Shown: positions 7,759-16,333 of the stretch, piece by piece
Layout of the letters: every line of letters begins with the position of its first letter
Numbering within the stretch: position 1 is the first letter of the stretch
Assembly (NCBI GenBank): GCA_020831965.1
Contig: JAFIFP010000014.1
Location: forward strand, 1-64,000
DNA: 64,000 nucleotides
Reading direction: 5' to 3'
From: Idiomarina sp.
Lineage (GTDB): Bacteria; Pseudomonadota; Gammaproteobacteria; Enterobacterales; Alteromonadaceae
Position numbers and translations under genes: made by a program
The notes under the pieces: generated by a model
Databases searched by the model: none
Seen by the model: only the letters and a program-made list of their open reading frames with translations
What the model was told of the DNA's origin: nothing

Positions 7759-10700
7759 ATGAAATATATCATTGCGATCCTTGTATCGTTAATGTTGTCT
7801 GCGCCTTTTGTTTCGCAAGAAGCAGTGGCACAAGAAACGATTGCCTACTGGGCACAAAACAATAATGTCTTAGCCAATGGTTCCAACGGCTTTGATCCAA
7901 GCTCGTTTCCGCAAGCAGCGGACGAAGGGAATGGCTTTTTAACCCTCCAAAACTTCGATGAGACCCTGACGAGCGCAGGTGCTTATGCTCGGATATTGAG
8001 CTTTGCAGGCACAACTGTAAATCGCATCAGCACCGCATATCCCGCCGGTGGCTCGCTCTCTATTCAAGGTGGGGCGGGCTTTAGTAACAATGGCGCCCAA
8101 GTCTTGCTTGAAGTGGATACCACTGGTTTTATCGACATCCAGTTCAGCTTGGCGATTCAAGGAACGGCGACGGGTTTCAATTCCCGAGTATTTGAGTGGT
8201 CTGTGGATGGCGTGACTTTCCATGAGTTTGCCGTGGACACAGGGACTTATAACTTCTCGGCTCGCGTATTCGATTTGTCTGAGGTGGAAGCACTGAACGA
8301 CAACGAACAAGTCTTTATTCGTATCACGGTTGATGGTGCTACTAATGCAACGGGTAATAACCGGTTTGACAATATCCTGGTATCAGGCACGAGCCTAGAA
8401 AGCCTGACGCGGATGACGGTGTACAACCGTGATTTCGCAGATGACCCTTTTGCGCGCCAGTGGCGGAAAGTTACCATCTCAGGCACTACTGCGTGGGATT
8501 GGGACAGCAGTTTCAGTAATGTTAGCGTGTCGTCCTTTGCGGGCGGCTCATGCACCGCTTCGGATACCTGGATGATCTCTCCGGGTTTCGATCTTGATCG
8601 TCAAACGGGCGAGCAGTTGGCGTTTGATGTTGCTCGAGGCTTTAACGGTGTGAATGGTCTTGAGGTTTATTACTCGACCAGTTACGACGAGACCGACAAT
8701 ATCGACCCGAGTGATTGGACCTTATTGACTGTGGTTGAAGGCAGTGACTTTACAACTAACAACCAACCTGTTCGTTTTGACGGTTTCGATCAGCTAGAAG
8801 GTGAGAGTGGAACGGTTCATGTGGCGTTCCGTTATGCGTTTGACAGCGGTAATTGCAGTACCTGGCGTATTGCAAATTTTGAGCTGACGGCAGACGTACA
8901 AAACAATCTCACGACTTTCCAGTGTGGCGCACCAGCCGATCCAATTCACTTTGTGCAGGGCGCTGGTTTCCAAAGCCCAATGCAAGGGGCCATTGTTCAA
9001 GTAGAAGCTATTGTGACGCGTTCGTTCCAAGATCCTGCGAACGGTGGTCTACGGGGTTTTTATGTGCAAGCGGCTGACGAGAACCAGGACGAGAACCCGC
9101 TGACGTCAGAAGCTATTTTTGTCTTCGACGATGAGTTCGGTGTCCCAGTCTATGAAGGTGACAAAGTGCGTGTCTCTGGTGTCGTTGGCGAGTTCTTTGG
9201 CCACACCCAAATTCAAGACGTCAATGCTATCGAAGTCTGTGATAGCGGCCACCTACACCGTGTTACACCGGTTGCTGTAAATCTGCCTGTAAGCGGTTTG
9301 ATTGAGCTTGAAGCGGTAGAAGGTATGCTGGTTGAAACAGCGCAACCCTTGACGGTGAGCGATGTGTTTAATGTAGCCCGCTTCGGTGAAATTGCCGTCT
9401 CAAATGGACGTCTATTTCAGCCCACACAAGTGGTTCGCCCTGGTCCTGAAGTACAGGCACTGCAAGCGGCGAATGATTTAAATCGGTTAATTATCGACAA
9501 TGCCCGTGGCGGTAGCTATATCCGCCCATATCAAACGGGTGCCGACGGCTTCACAGAGCTTGCTGCGGATAATCCAATTCGTAATGGCTTCTTAGTTGAG
9601 CCTGGCTTTACTGGCATTATGGGTTACGCGTTTGGCGCATACCGGATTCGTAGCGAGCAGTCGCCACAGTTCGATACTTCAGCAAACCCGCGCACTGAAA
9701 CACCTGAGCTTCCGGCGCAAGGCGACTTACGTATCGGTACCTACAATGTTGAGAACCTGTTTGCGACCTTAACTCAGCCCGGTGCTGGTTGCGGTCCGAA
9801 TAATCTCGGCTGTCGTGGTGCGGTGAATGAAAACGAACTCAATCGTCAGCTGGGTAAAGTTACCAGCGCAATCATTGCCACGGGTGCGGATATGTTGGCG
9901 CTGATTGAAATTGAGAACGACGAGTTCGACCAAACGCTGCAAATGCTCGTGAACGCCTTGAATGACATTGACGAGCAAGCGGACTGGACCTATGTTCCGA
10001 CTGGTTATGTGGGGACAGATGCAATTAAGCCCGCGTTTATTTATCGCACCAGCGCGGTGGAAACAGTCGGTGACATTGCTGTGTTAACAGCCGAAGTGGA
10101 TCCAGATTTCGATGATTCTCGTCAGCGTCCAGCATTGGCTCAAACCTTCCGTGCGTTGGCCAGCGACGACTTGTTCACCGCAGTGGGTGTGCACTTACGC
10201 GCGAAGGCATCTTGCCCGTCAGGAACAGGTCCGAATGCTGACAATGGCGATGGTCAAGGCTGCTGGAATGAGTGGCGTACCCTAGGTGCGCAAGCGCTGG
10301 TTCGCTGGATGGATACGGATCCAACGGATACAGGGGTAGATGCTGCGGTTATTCTTGGTGACTTCAACGCCTACGCGATGGAAGATCCGCTAACGCATCT
10401 AAAAGACAATGGGTATGTGAACTTAGCTATTGCGGCCAATGGCGGCAATCCCGAAGTGTATAGCTATACCTTCATGGGGCAAGCGGGTTCGTTGGATCAT
10501 GCTTATGCGAATGCGGCCTTTGCTGAGTATGTAATTGACGCGCGGGCATGGCATATCAATTCGGATGAAACACCGGCGTTTAACTTCAACGAGCGGCTGC
10601 CATCTAGTTCACTGTTTAAGCCAGCCAACTTCTACAATGCGGATCCTTACCGTTCATCAGATCATGATCCGTTGGTGATTGAGTTGCGATTCCCACGTGC

Positions 10701-10839
10701 GGTGTCTTGTGCACCTGGCATTGTAAATCGTCCTGCGCATCCGCGTGGTAAGGATTTACCCTTACCAAATTGCGGTGTAGGTAATGGCAACGGCCGTGGT
10801 AACGCGCCGGCAACACCTCCGGGACGTGGGCGTCCTTAA
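7759..10839 (+). CDS. ExeM/NucH-family secreted endonuclease
   Basis: This is a 1026-residue exported protein with a signal peptide (probable cleavage AVA-QE near residue 24). Residues about 30-380 hold beta-sandwich modules of the cleaved-adhesin/choice-of-anchor kind. About 390-520 is an OB-fold region (VQGAGFQSPMQGAIVQVEAIVT onward) as in NucH-like nucleases. From about 657 to 995 is an endonuclease/exonuclease/phosphatase domain with TYNVENLF, LIEIENDEF, ILGDFNAYAMEDP and SSDHDPLVIEL, which carry the metal-binding Asn, Glu, Asp and His residues. It should degrade extracellular DNA for nutrients or biofilm dispersal. The C-terminus is a Gly/Pro/Arg-rich tail, with no obvious sortase, rhombosortase or LPXTG signal. 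A strong terminator follows. Confidence 0.92.
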   Translation: MKYIIAILVSLMLSAPFVSQEAVAQETIAYWAQNNNVLANGSNGFDPSSFPQAADEGNGFLTLQNFDETLTSAGAYARILSFAGTTVNRISTAYPAGGSLSIQGGAGFSNNGAQVLLEVDTTGFIDIQFSLAIQGTATGFNSRVFEWSVDGVTFHEFAVDTGTYNFSARVFDLSEVEALNDNEQVFIRITVDGATNATGNNRFDNILVSGTSLESLTRMTVYNRDFADDPFARQWRKVTISGTTAWDWDSSFSNVSVSSFAGGSCTASDTWMISPGFDLDRQTGEQLAFDVARGFNGVNGLEVYYSTSYDETDNIDPSDWTLLTVVEGSDFTTNNQPVRFDGFDQLEGESGTVHVAFRYAFDSGNCSTWRIANFELTADVQNNLTTFQCGAPADPIHFVQGAGFQSPMQGAIVQVEAIVTRSFQDPANGGLRGFYVQAADENQDENPLTSEAIFVFDDEFGVPVYEGDKVRVSGVVGEFFGHTQIQDVNAIEVCDSGHLHRVTPVAVNLPVSGLIELEAVEGMLVETAQPLTVSDVFNVARFGEIAVSNGRLFQPTQVVRPGPEVQALQAANDLNRLIIDNARGGSYIRPYQTGADGFTELAADNPIRNGFLVEPGFTGIMGYAFGAYRIRSEQSPQFDTSANPRTETPELPAQGDLRIGTYNVENLFATLTQPGAGCGPNNLGCRGAVNENELNRQLGKVTSAIIATGADMLALIEIENDEFDQTLQMLVNALNDIDEQADWTYVPTGYVGTDAIKPAFIYRTSAVETVGDIAVLTAEVDPDFDDSRQRPALAQTFRALASDDLFTAVGVHLRAKASCPSGTGPNADNGDGQGCWNEWRTLGAQALVRWMDTDPTDTGVDAAVILGDFNAYAMEDPLTHLKDNGYVNLAIAANGGNPEVYSYTFMGQAGSLDHAYANAAFAEYVIDARAWHINSDETPAFNFNERLPSSSLFKPANFYNADPYRSSDHDPLVIELRFPRAVSCAPGIVNRPAHPRGKDLPLPNCGVGNGNGRGNAPATPPGRGRP

Positions 10840-10860
10840 CTGCACGTGAAGGCAAATGAA

Positions 10861-10884
10861 AAAGGAGCTTCGGCTCCTTTTTTC
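10861..10884 (+). terminator. Rho-independent terminator of the secreted nuclease gene
   Basis: A perfect stem AAAGGAGC / GCTCCTTT with a TTCG tetraloop is followed by TTTCTT, 21 bp past the stop. Confidence 0.93.
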
Positions 10885-10954
10885 TTGAGAATTCAAATTG
10901 ACTGCCTTGGCGCTTTGTTATTCACTTGGACGCTGTGTTCAGAGGGAGTCTTGA

Positions 10955-11572
10955 ATGAAACATAATAAGGTCATTGCGATTGGGCGTAACTATGCGGCGC
11001 ATGCGCAAGAATTGAACAATCCGATACCGGACGAGCCGCTGCTATTCATGAAGCCTTCGACGGCGATTGTGCCGTTCGAAGAGCCCATTGATGTATCGAG
11101 TGTTGCCCAACCAGTTCACTACGAATTGGAGATTGCCGTGTTACTTGGCAAGGATTTGAAAAACGCCGACGCAGTGGATGCGCTCAATGGTATCGATGGC
11201 CTTGGCTTAGCATTGGATTTGACCTTGCGGCAGCTGCAGGATGAACTTAAATCGAAAGGACAACCGTGGGAGAAAGCAAAAGCCTTTGATGGTAGTTGTC
11301 CGGTGTCCCAGTTTATTGCGCTCGGGGAACAGGATTTGCGCCATGTGCCATTGGAACTGCAGATCAATGGCGAGGTGCGACAGTCGGCAACCTCTGCGGA
11401 CATGCTGATGCCGATTACGGAGTTAATTCAGTACGCGAGTCAATTCTTCACTTTGTGTGCTGGAGATATTGTGCTGACTGGCACGCCTGCGGGCGTGGGC
11501 GTGCTCAAAGCAGGCGATCAGCTTCAAGCGCGCTTGGGTAATATGCTCCAGGTTTCGACTCATGTGGTATAG
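10955..11572 (+). CDS. Fumarylacetoacetate hydrolase (FAH) family protein
   Basis: This 205-residue single-domain FAH-fold enzyme resembles E. coli YcgM and acylpyruvase/2-keto-4-pentenoate hydratase-type hydrolases. GRNYAAHAQEL near the N-terminus, the acidic metal site HYELEIAVLLG and the C-terminal GDIVLTGTPAGVG are the conserved blocks. It probably cleaves a C-C bond of a 2,4-dioxo acid with Mg2+. The true substrate is unknown. It is a single gene between the nuclease terminator and ssrA. Confidence 0.88.
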   Translation: MKHNKVIAIGRNYAAHAQELNNPIPDEPLLFMKPSTAIVPFEEPIDVSSVAQPVHYELEIAVLLGKDLKNADAVDALNGIDGLGLALDLTLRQLQDELKSKGQPWEKAKAFDGSCPVSQFIALGEQDLRHVPLELQINGEVRQSATSADMLMPITELIQYASQFFTLCAGDIVLTGTPAGVGVLKAGDQLQARLGNMLQVSTHVV

Positions 11573-11610
11573 CAGGTAAATGATCCATAGCGGCTGAACT
11601 TTGTTTTTAG

Positions 11611-11616
11611 TATAAT
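11611..11616 (+). promoter_or_regulatory. Putative -10 box of the ssrA promoter
   Basis: A perfect TATAAT lies 20 bp before the mature tmRNA 5' end, a distance compatible with a short leader removed by RNase P. No good -35 hexamer is seen at 16-18 bp spacing. Confidence 0.55.
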
Positions 11617-11635
11617 GACTAAGTTATAGAACACT

Positions 11636-11988
11636 GGGGCTGATTTGGATTCGACGAGATACATAAAGCTTTAGGTGCATGCCGAGGTGAGGCTGGCCTC
11701 GTAAAAAGCCTCAAACTTATAGTTGCAAACGATAACAACTACGCTTTAGCGGCTTAAGCCCCGCTAACCATCTACTCGCGCTTTGTCTGTAAGACGAGAT
11801 TAAGATGGTCATAAATACAGACTCGCGTGGCGGCTTCGCTCGTAGCTTAAACGTTAAAACCAATCGAGCTCGCTGTTGAAAAGCCTGTCCCTCGGCGTTT
11901 CACCGGTTAACTAAATGAGACGACTAAGCATGTAGTACCGAGAGTGGCGGTATAGCGGACGGGGGTTCAAATCCCCCCAGCTCCACCA
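11636..11988 (+). ncRNA. ssrA: Transfer-messenger RNA (tmRNA)
   Basis: tmRNA rescues stalled ribosomes with SmpB and tags the nascent chain for proteolysis. The 5' end GGGGCTGATTTGGATTCGAC and the 3' end, with a T-arm (GGGGGTTCAAATCCCCC) followed by AGCTCCACCA, pair as the tRNA-like domain. The tag frame starts at the GCA resume codon (11725-11727) and reads ANDNNYALAA, then stop at 11755-11757. At about 353 nt it is near E. coli length (363). The 3' end is the crossover site of the island that follows, and the integration restored a complete 3' end and CCA. Confidence 0.98.
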
Positions 11989-11989
11989 A
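11975..11989 (+). repeat. attL: left 15-bp direct repeat of the island
   Basis: CCCCAGCTCCACCAA forms the last bases of the ssrA acceptor stem plus CCA and is identical to 23135-23149. This is the standard outcome of site-specific integration into an RNA gene 3' end. Confidence 0.92.
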
Positions 11990-12020
11990 ATTAAAACCCA
12001 TAATGTCGAATATGGTCTCT

Positions 12021-12048
12021 AAACCCAGCACTCTGCTGGGTTTTTTGT
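12021..12048 (+). terminator. Rho-independent terminator after ssrA, island-borne
   Basis: The stem AACCCAGCA / TGCTGGGTT has a CTC loop and is followed by a T tract (TTTTTTGTTG), 32 bp past the tmRNA CCA. It replaces the displaced native terminator found at 23158-23192. Confidence 0.9.
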
Positions 12049-12081
12049 TGTCTGTGATTCTCTATTGTCCTATGCTGTGTC

Positions 12082-12151
12082 TGGGGGTGCCCCGCATTAT
12101 GGGGGTTCTTTTTGGGGTGTCTTGATGCAGTTAAAATAAGACACCCCCAAA
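12082..12151. repeat. Repeated G-tract motifs near attL, possible integrase arm sites
   Basis: Related motifs occur at 12082-12090 (TGGGGGTGC), 12100-12114 (TGGGGGTTCTTTTTG), 12111-12123 (TTTGGGGTGTCTT) and inverted at 12138-12151 (TTTGGGGGTGTCTT on the minus strand). The last two form an inverted repeat just ahead of the integrase gene. Similar motifs recur beside attR (23052-23130). Arm-type integrase binding sites are the natural reading; the inverted pair might also regulate int. Confidence 0.45.
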
Positions 12152-12180
12152 CCTAAAAGAAGAAGCCAAAGGGGCACAGC

Positions 12181-13410
12181 GTGAAATTGACAGCTAAGCA
12201 AGTTGAAGCGACAAAACCAAAAGAAAAAGACTACAAGCTTTTCGATGGTCAAGGCCTATATTTGTTGGTTAAGAAAGTTAAGGCTTCTGACAAAACAATC
12301 AAAAGATCTGATGAACAAAAGTACTGGCGATTGAAATATAGGTTCTTCGGAAAAGAAAAGATGCTCTCAATTGGCGTCTATCCACAAGTTTCATTATCAC
12401 ACGCCCGAGAAGTGGCTAGAGCAGCTAAAGATAAACTTGCAAAAGGACTAGACCCATCACAGGAGAAAAAGCTCAATAAACTTCAGGCGACTCTTTCGAA
12501 TGATACTTCCTTTGGAAGTGTAGCTGCAGAATACGTTGAGAAGAAAATGCAAGGTATGAGTCAAGTTCACCTTGACAGAACACAGCGAGCTATTCACAGA
12601 GACTTGAACCCCTACTTTGGAAAGAGACCCATAACTGAGATCACATCAGTCGAGTTACTAGCGGTGTTAAGAAAAGTGGAGGCAAGAGGAGCAATCGAAA
12701 CAGCTCATCGAATCAAACAGTTAGTAGGCCAAATCTATCGTTACGCTATAGCTACTGGGAGAGCCGAACGAGATATCGCAGCCGATCTAAAAGGTGCGCT
12801 GCAAAGCCCAACCAAAAAACACCTTGCTGCAATAGTAGAGCCAAAAGAAGTCGGAAAGCTCATGTTAGCTCTCGATGAGTATCGAGGAACTCCTGTTGTC
12901 ATGACAGCACTAAAGCTCTCTCCGTTACTGTTTTGTCGTCCCGGAGAGTTGAGACACCTCGAGTGGAGCGAGGTGAACTTTGAGACAAAGCGCATTGAGA
13001 TCCCTGCTCGTAAAACGAAGATTAATGAGCCTTTGATTATTCCTCTGTCTCGTCAAGCTGAAAAACTTCTGAGTGACATTCAACCACTCACCTCAAATGG
13101 AGTATATGTTTTCCCTTCGGCTAGAGGCAGAGCAAGGCCAATGTCTGACAATGCTGTGAGAACAGCGCTACGCAGTCTTGGCTACGATAACGATACTATG
13201 ACTGCACATGGCTTTAGAGCAATGGCTAGAACATTGCTGGATGAAGTGCTGGAGTACAGAGTCGAGTTCATAGAGCAACAGCTAGGCCATGTAGTTAAAG
13301 ATACAAACGGTAGAGCTTATAACAGGACTAAGCATCTAGAGCAACGAACCGAAATGATGCAAGCTTGGGCTGATTATCTAGATGAGTTAAGGAAGAGAAA
13401 TGGAATATAG
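12181..13410 (+). CDS. Tyrosine integrase, DUF4102/P4 type
   Basis: This 409-residue site-specific recombinase catalyses island integration and excision at ssrA. Residues 1-90 are the DUF4102 arm-binding domain (DGQGLYLLVKK, then MLSIGVYPQVSLSHAR). About 110-200 is the SAM-like core-binding domain. About 220-395 is the catalytic domain with Arg253 (FCRPGELRHLEW), His343 and Arg346 (HGFR), His370 (LGHVV) and nucleophile Tyr380. All catalytic residues are present, so it is probably active. The start is GTG, preceded by AAAGGGG. It lies just inside attL and overlaps the next gene by 11 bp. Confidence 0.96.
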   Translation: MKLTAKQVEATKPKEKDYKLFDGQGLYLLVKKVKASDKTIKRSDEQKYWRLKYRFFGKEKMLSIGVYPQVSLSHAREVARAAKDKLAKGLDPSQEKKLNKLQATLSNDTSFGSVAAEYVEKKMQGMSQVHLDRTQRAIHRDLNPYFGKRPITEITSVELLAVLRKVEARGAIETAHRIKQLVGQIYRYAIATGRAERDIAADLKGALQSPTKKHLAAIVEPKEVGKLMLALDEYRGTPVVMTALKLSPLLFCRPGELRHLEWSEVNFETKRIEIPARKTKINEPLIIPLSRQAEKLLSDIQPLTSNGVYVFPSARGRARPMSDNAVRTALRSLGYDNDTMTAHGFRAMARTLLDEVLEYRVEFIEQQLGHVVKDTNGRAYNRTKHLEQRTEMMQAWADYLDELRKRNGI

Positions 13411-14137
13411 CAACTATCTCTCAATCGATGAATTCCTTCTTGATAGATTGCATGAAGAGAACAGTAGAGAAATGCTGCTGAAGACTTATCGTAAAATCAT
13501 AATGGGCGACATCTCTTTGTTTTTTACGAGTGCCGTGACTGCCGTAAACGATGACGAGCCAGAAGAGCTTTTTGATCCACTAGATGATAACTATGGATTG
13601 CTTCTCAACTGTAATCCTGAGTATCTCAACTCAAGGATTATGAAGAAGATACAACCGGCGGCATCTGATCTCCAAGCCATAGAAAGCCACGGCGGTATCT
13701 TTACCAGCAGGTTTGAAGCTGACAAAAAGCTATACTATGTGTCTGATGTTACGGGGCTAAAACTAATGCACCACTTTTTGCCCACCACCAAGTTGCTCCT
13801 TGAGTCAACCGATGCAGTTAAGCTCGTAAAGCTCATGGGTAATAAATCTCCTAATAGCAAAGTTGAGCAGAGAATCCAATGTGCAAAGGTATACTTCCAA
13901 AAACAGAAAAATCAGCAAGGGCTGAGCTCCGATAGCACTAATCAACAGGCTTACGAAGCGATAAATGAACCATCAAAAAAGGAATTATGGGATGACTTTA
14001 ACAAGCTAGATAAGGCTCTCTTTCAAAAGGGCTCTATGCAGAAGCCTGCGATGAGAGAGATCAGTAAACGATTGAGTATTACGTTCCGAATTGGTCCAAA
14101 AGATGGTAGGAAGGACTTCAAAGCTCTAGATGTTTGA
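13400..14137 (+). CDS. Unknown island protein overlapping the integrase
   Basis: This 245-residue protein starts 11 bp before the end of the integrase gene, so it is probably translated with it. I recognise no family. It is mixed alpha/beta and acidic in its first third (DDEPEELFDPLDDN), with a Lys/Gln-rich central segment and a basic C-terminus. It has no signal peptide or membrane segments. The position suggests a role in recombination or excision control, but this is only inference from coupling. Confidence 0.7.
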   Translation: MEYSNYLSIDEFLLDRLHEENSREMLLKTYRKIIMGDISLFFTSAVTAVNDDEPEELFDPLDDNYGLLLNCNPEYLNSRIMKKIQPAASDLQAIESHGGIFTSRFEADKKLYYVSDVTGLKLMHHFLPTTKLLLESTDAVKLVKLMGNKSPNSKVEQRIQCAKVYFQKQKNQQGLSSDSTNQQAYEAINEPSKKELWDDFNKLDKALFQKGSMQKPAMREISKRLSITFRIGPKDGRKDFKALDV

Positions 14138-14235
14138 TGATAGGTATATGTTCAAAACATACCCGTTAGCCCAATACCCCACCTAAGAAATTGATCCTAG
14201 TATGGCGATGAATCACATGATAACTAGGAGCCAGA

Positions 14236-14451
14236 ATGATTCATCAAAGCACACAAACCAGATTAATCCGTATTCGAGAAGTGGTGAGCCTGACAGGCTT
14301 ATCTCGCTCATACATCTATAAGCTTACCAAGCAGGGTAAGTTCCCCGAAAGAGTCACTCTTGTAGAAGGTGGTACGGCCGTAGCGTGGTTGGAATCAGAA
14401 ATACAAGATTGGATAAAAAGCCGCGTTTCTGAACGAAACGTTAATCACTAA
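14236..14451 (+). CDS. AlpA-family transcriptional regulator / excisionase-like
   Basis: This 71-residue MerR-like helix-turn-helix protein has the AlpA pattern RIREVVSLTGLSRSYIYKLTKQGKFPERVTL followed by VAWLESEIQDWIKSR. AlpA proteins of P4- and CP4-57-type elements activate integrase or excisionase genes or act as excisionases. The ribosome site TAGGAG lies 6 bp before the ATG. The 98 bp before it contain CCTAGT...ACTAGG inverted repeats that could be an operator. Confidence 0.9.
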   Translation: MIHQSTQTRLIRIREVVSLTGLSRSYIYKLTKQGKFPERVTLVEGGTAVAWLESEIQDWIKSRVSERNVNH

Positions 14452-14564
14452 AAAGGAGCCCAAGGCAATCAAGCCAAGGAGCTCCCTTTGATATCTTAGC
14501 AATATCAGTATAACGCGCTTTCGCTTGATGACCAATGGCCTCCTCTAACACTAGAGGTATTACC

Positions 14565-14795
14565 ATGATTATTAAATTTCCAGAACAACAACTAATTGAC
14601 CTTCTTCAAAGCCACAAGAGCCTTAACACTTTCGAACTGAGAGCCCGGGGCTTTTGCACACCGAATACAAATGTTCACTCTCTGAGAAAAGCTGGAGTTC
14701 CAATCAAAACAACATTGCGTGATGCGATTGGAGAAAGTGGTCGCGTCCATAGACGGGTTGCCCACTACTCACTTGGAGGAAGCACGCATGAGTAA
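14565..14795 (+). CDS. Small helix-turn-helix (HTH_39-like) protein
   Basis: The 76 residues read as a winged-helix-type domain: QQLIDLLQSHKSLNTFELRA, then NVHSLRKAGVPIKTT as in the ELRRLGYPI pattern of HTH_39 proteins of phages and satellites. I chose the ATG at 14565 because AGAGG sits 7 bp before it; the earlier ATG at 14535 lacks a ribosome site. The end overlaps the next gene by 8 bp, so the two are coupled. A role in replication or regulation of the element is likely but unproven. Confidence 0.7.
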   Translation: MIIKFPEQQLIDLLQSHKSLNTFELRARGFCTPNTNVHSLRKAGVPIKTTLRDAIGESGRVHRRVAHYSLGGSTHE

Positions 14796-15819
14796 ATTAA
14801 AGCTGATCCCGCTAGCACAAATTATGAAGCAGACCTTTACCAGTAACTGGTTGGTCGATAACTACTTTGAAAAAAATTCAGTCAGTATGTTGTTTGGAGA
14901 GCCAGGAACGTACAAATCATTTCTAGCTATGGATTTGGCTTTCTGTGTGGCAAATGGCATTGAATGGAACGGGAACGCCGTCGCCCAAGGTGACGTACTT
15001 TACATTGCTGGTGAGGGTGAAAGCGGAATACAGAAACGCTTTAAGGCTTTGGAAGACAAGTACGACTTAGCACCACAGCATATATGTATTTCCAGCAAAC
15101 CAGCTCAGTTAACAAGCTTAACATCAGTCCAAGAAGTACTTGGTGCAATAGAAAACGCTGGTGTCGACCCAGTCTTGATTGTTGTTGATACCTTGCATCG
15201 GAACTTTGGTGATGGAGATGAAAACTCATCTAGTGATTTTGGAAAGGTGATGCGTCATCTTGACGAGATTAGAGTAGTAACCAAGGCAACAATACTACTG
15301 ATTCATCATTCAGGGCATGGTGATAAGAGCCATGGTCGCGGCAGTTCTTCTATCCGAGGGTCTCTAGATTCAGAGTACAAGTTGGTTAAAAAGGGAACAG
15401 GGGCTGAACTGAAATGCTGCAAAATGAAAGAGTTTGAGCAACCACAAAGCCTTCACTTCAAGCTAGAACAAGTTCAAGTTAAACTTCCGCAAGGTAAGGA
15501 GTGTTCAGCTTACTTGGAGTTAGTAGACCCATCAGCTATTGCTCCTAAGCCAAGCCGTGAGCAAGTTGTATTCCAAGCGCTTGAGACTGCTATTAAAGCT
15601 AACGGAGTTCCGATATCACCGAACGTCACAGGAAATAGACCTGAGCTCACTAACAAAAAATGGGTTGCTGTTGATGAGTGGAAGCAACAAAGCTACAACG
15701 ATTTGGCTCAAGATCTTCCTAAAAAGTCATCTCAGCAGCAGACGTTTAACCGCAGTAAAACCAGCTTACTTGATGGTAAAAAAGTTGAGATTATCGGTGA
15801 TTTTGTTTTCATTGTTTAA
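14788..15819 (+). CDS. RepA/AAA_25-like ATPase, island replication or primase-helicase type
   Basis: This is a 343-residue RecA-fold ATPase. The Walker A is FGEPGTYKSFLAMD near residue 36, LYIAGEGESGIQKRF follows, Walker B is VLIVVDTLHRNFGDGDEN, and LLIHHSGHGDKSHGRGSSSIRGSLDSE holds the sensor-like region. These are hallmarks of the AAA_25/RSF1010 RepA hexameric helicase group carried by plasmids and satellites. A C-terminal winged-helix-like region follows residue 250. The ATG at 14788 is preferred because GGAGGA lies 8 bp upstream. It probably supports autonomous replication of the excised element. A large inverted repeat follows at 15830. Confidence 0.85.
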   Translation: MSKLKLIPLAQIMKQTFTSNWLVDNYFEKNSVSMLFGEPGTYKSFLAMDLAFCVANGIEWNGNAVAQGDVLYIAGEGESGIQKRFKALEDKYDLAPQHICISSKPAQLTSLTSVQEVLGAIENAGVDPVLIVVDTLHRNFGDGDENSSSDFGKVMRHLDEIRVVTKATILLIHHSGHGDKSHGRGSSSIRGSLDSEYKLVKKGTGAELKCCKMKEFEQPQSLHFKLEQVQVKLPQGKECSAYLELVDPSAIAPKPSREQVVFQALETAIKANGVPISPNVTGNRPELTNKKWVAVDEWKQQSYNDLAQDLPKKSSQQQTFNRSKTSLLDGKKVEIIGDFVFIV

Positions 15820-15829
15820 GGGGCTTCTA

Positions 15830-15874
15830 CCCCATACATACACCCCCCCATAAGGGGGGGATGTATGTATGGGG
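15830..15874. repeat. Long inverted repeat with opposed C7/G7 tracts
   Basis: The left arm CCCCATACATACACCCCCCC and right arm GGGGGGGATGTATGTATGGGG pair along 20 bp with one bulged base and a 4-nt ATAA loop. It lies 11 bp after the RepA-like stop and before a convergent gene. There is no U tract on either side, so it is not a standard terminator. A replication signal (origin hairpin) or a strong transcription block are both possible. Confidence 0.9.
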
Positions 15875-15890
15875 GCACTATTACTCTAAA

Positions 15891-16286
15891 TTAAATGGTT
15901 TTAGTCATTATGTAGGGCTTTAACTCCACTTTCTTTGTTTCGTAGCAGTCATCATCCAGAAATCCTGCATCATAAAGAGATTGGCATAATCGAGCCTCTT
16001 GATAAGCTTTTTTCTTTCTTGAGGATAGTTGCAGGTAACGAATCAAAGGTCGAACCACTAGATTTACCAAGCCAAGAAAAATAGAGGCAATAAGATAGAA
16101 AAGTCCCAAGATCGTCATCGTAACATAGAGCTCGTAATCTTCGTGGGGGTATCTCATGTTCTCGATGGAAACAAAGCCCACAACGCAAACTATAAAGCCA
16201 ATACCTATGTTTAAAAAATACTTATGGCTAGCCTTCATTCCTTGATTTGAGTTTTTGACATATTTTTTTCTTACTGGCGCACTCAT
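15891..16286 (-). CDS. Small two-helix membrane protein, unknown
   Basis: This is a 131-residue protein with a basic N-terminus (about 20 residues) and two transmembrane helices (about 23-41 and 54-77), then a cytosolic tail rich in Lys, Arg and Glu that ends in a DAGFLDDDCYETKKVEL segment reminiscent of a short-C-terminal (SHOCT-like) motif. No family is assigned. It sits downstream of the MazG-like gene on the same strand, separated by 135 bp containing an inverted repeat. Confidence 0.65.
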   Translation of the reverse strand: MSAPVRKKYVKNSNQGMKASHKYFLNIGIGFIVCVVGFVSIENMRYPHEDYELYVTMTILGLFYLIASIFLGLVNLVVRPLIRYLQLSSRKKKAYQEARLCQSLYDAGFLDDDCYETKKVELKPYIMTKTI

Positions 16287-16333
16287 TTTAGGTTCCTTTC
16301 AAAATATGATGGTAATGCTCTACCGACCCCCAC

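Noticed and set aside
14719-14787. 23-residue extension of the RepA-like ATPase
   Set aside because: It overlaps the small HTH gene and has no ribosome site, whereas 14788 has GGAGGA 8 bp upstream.
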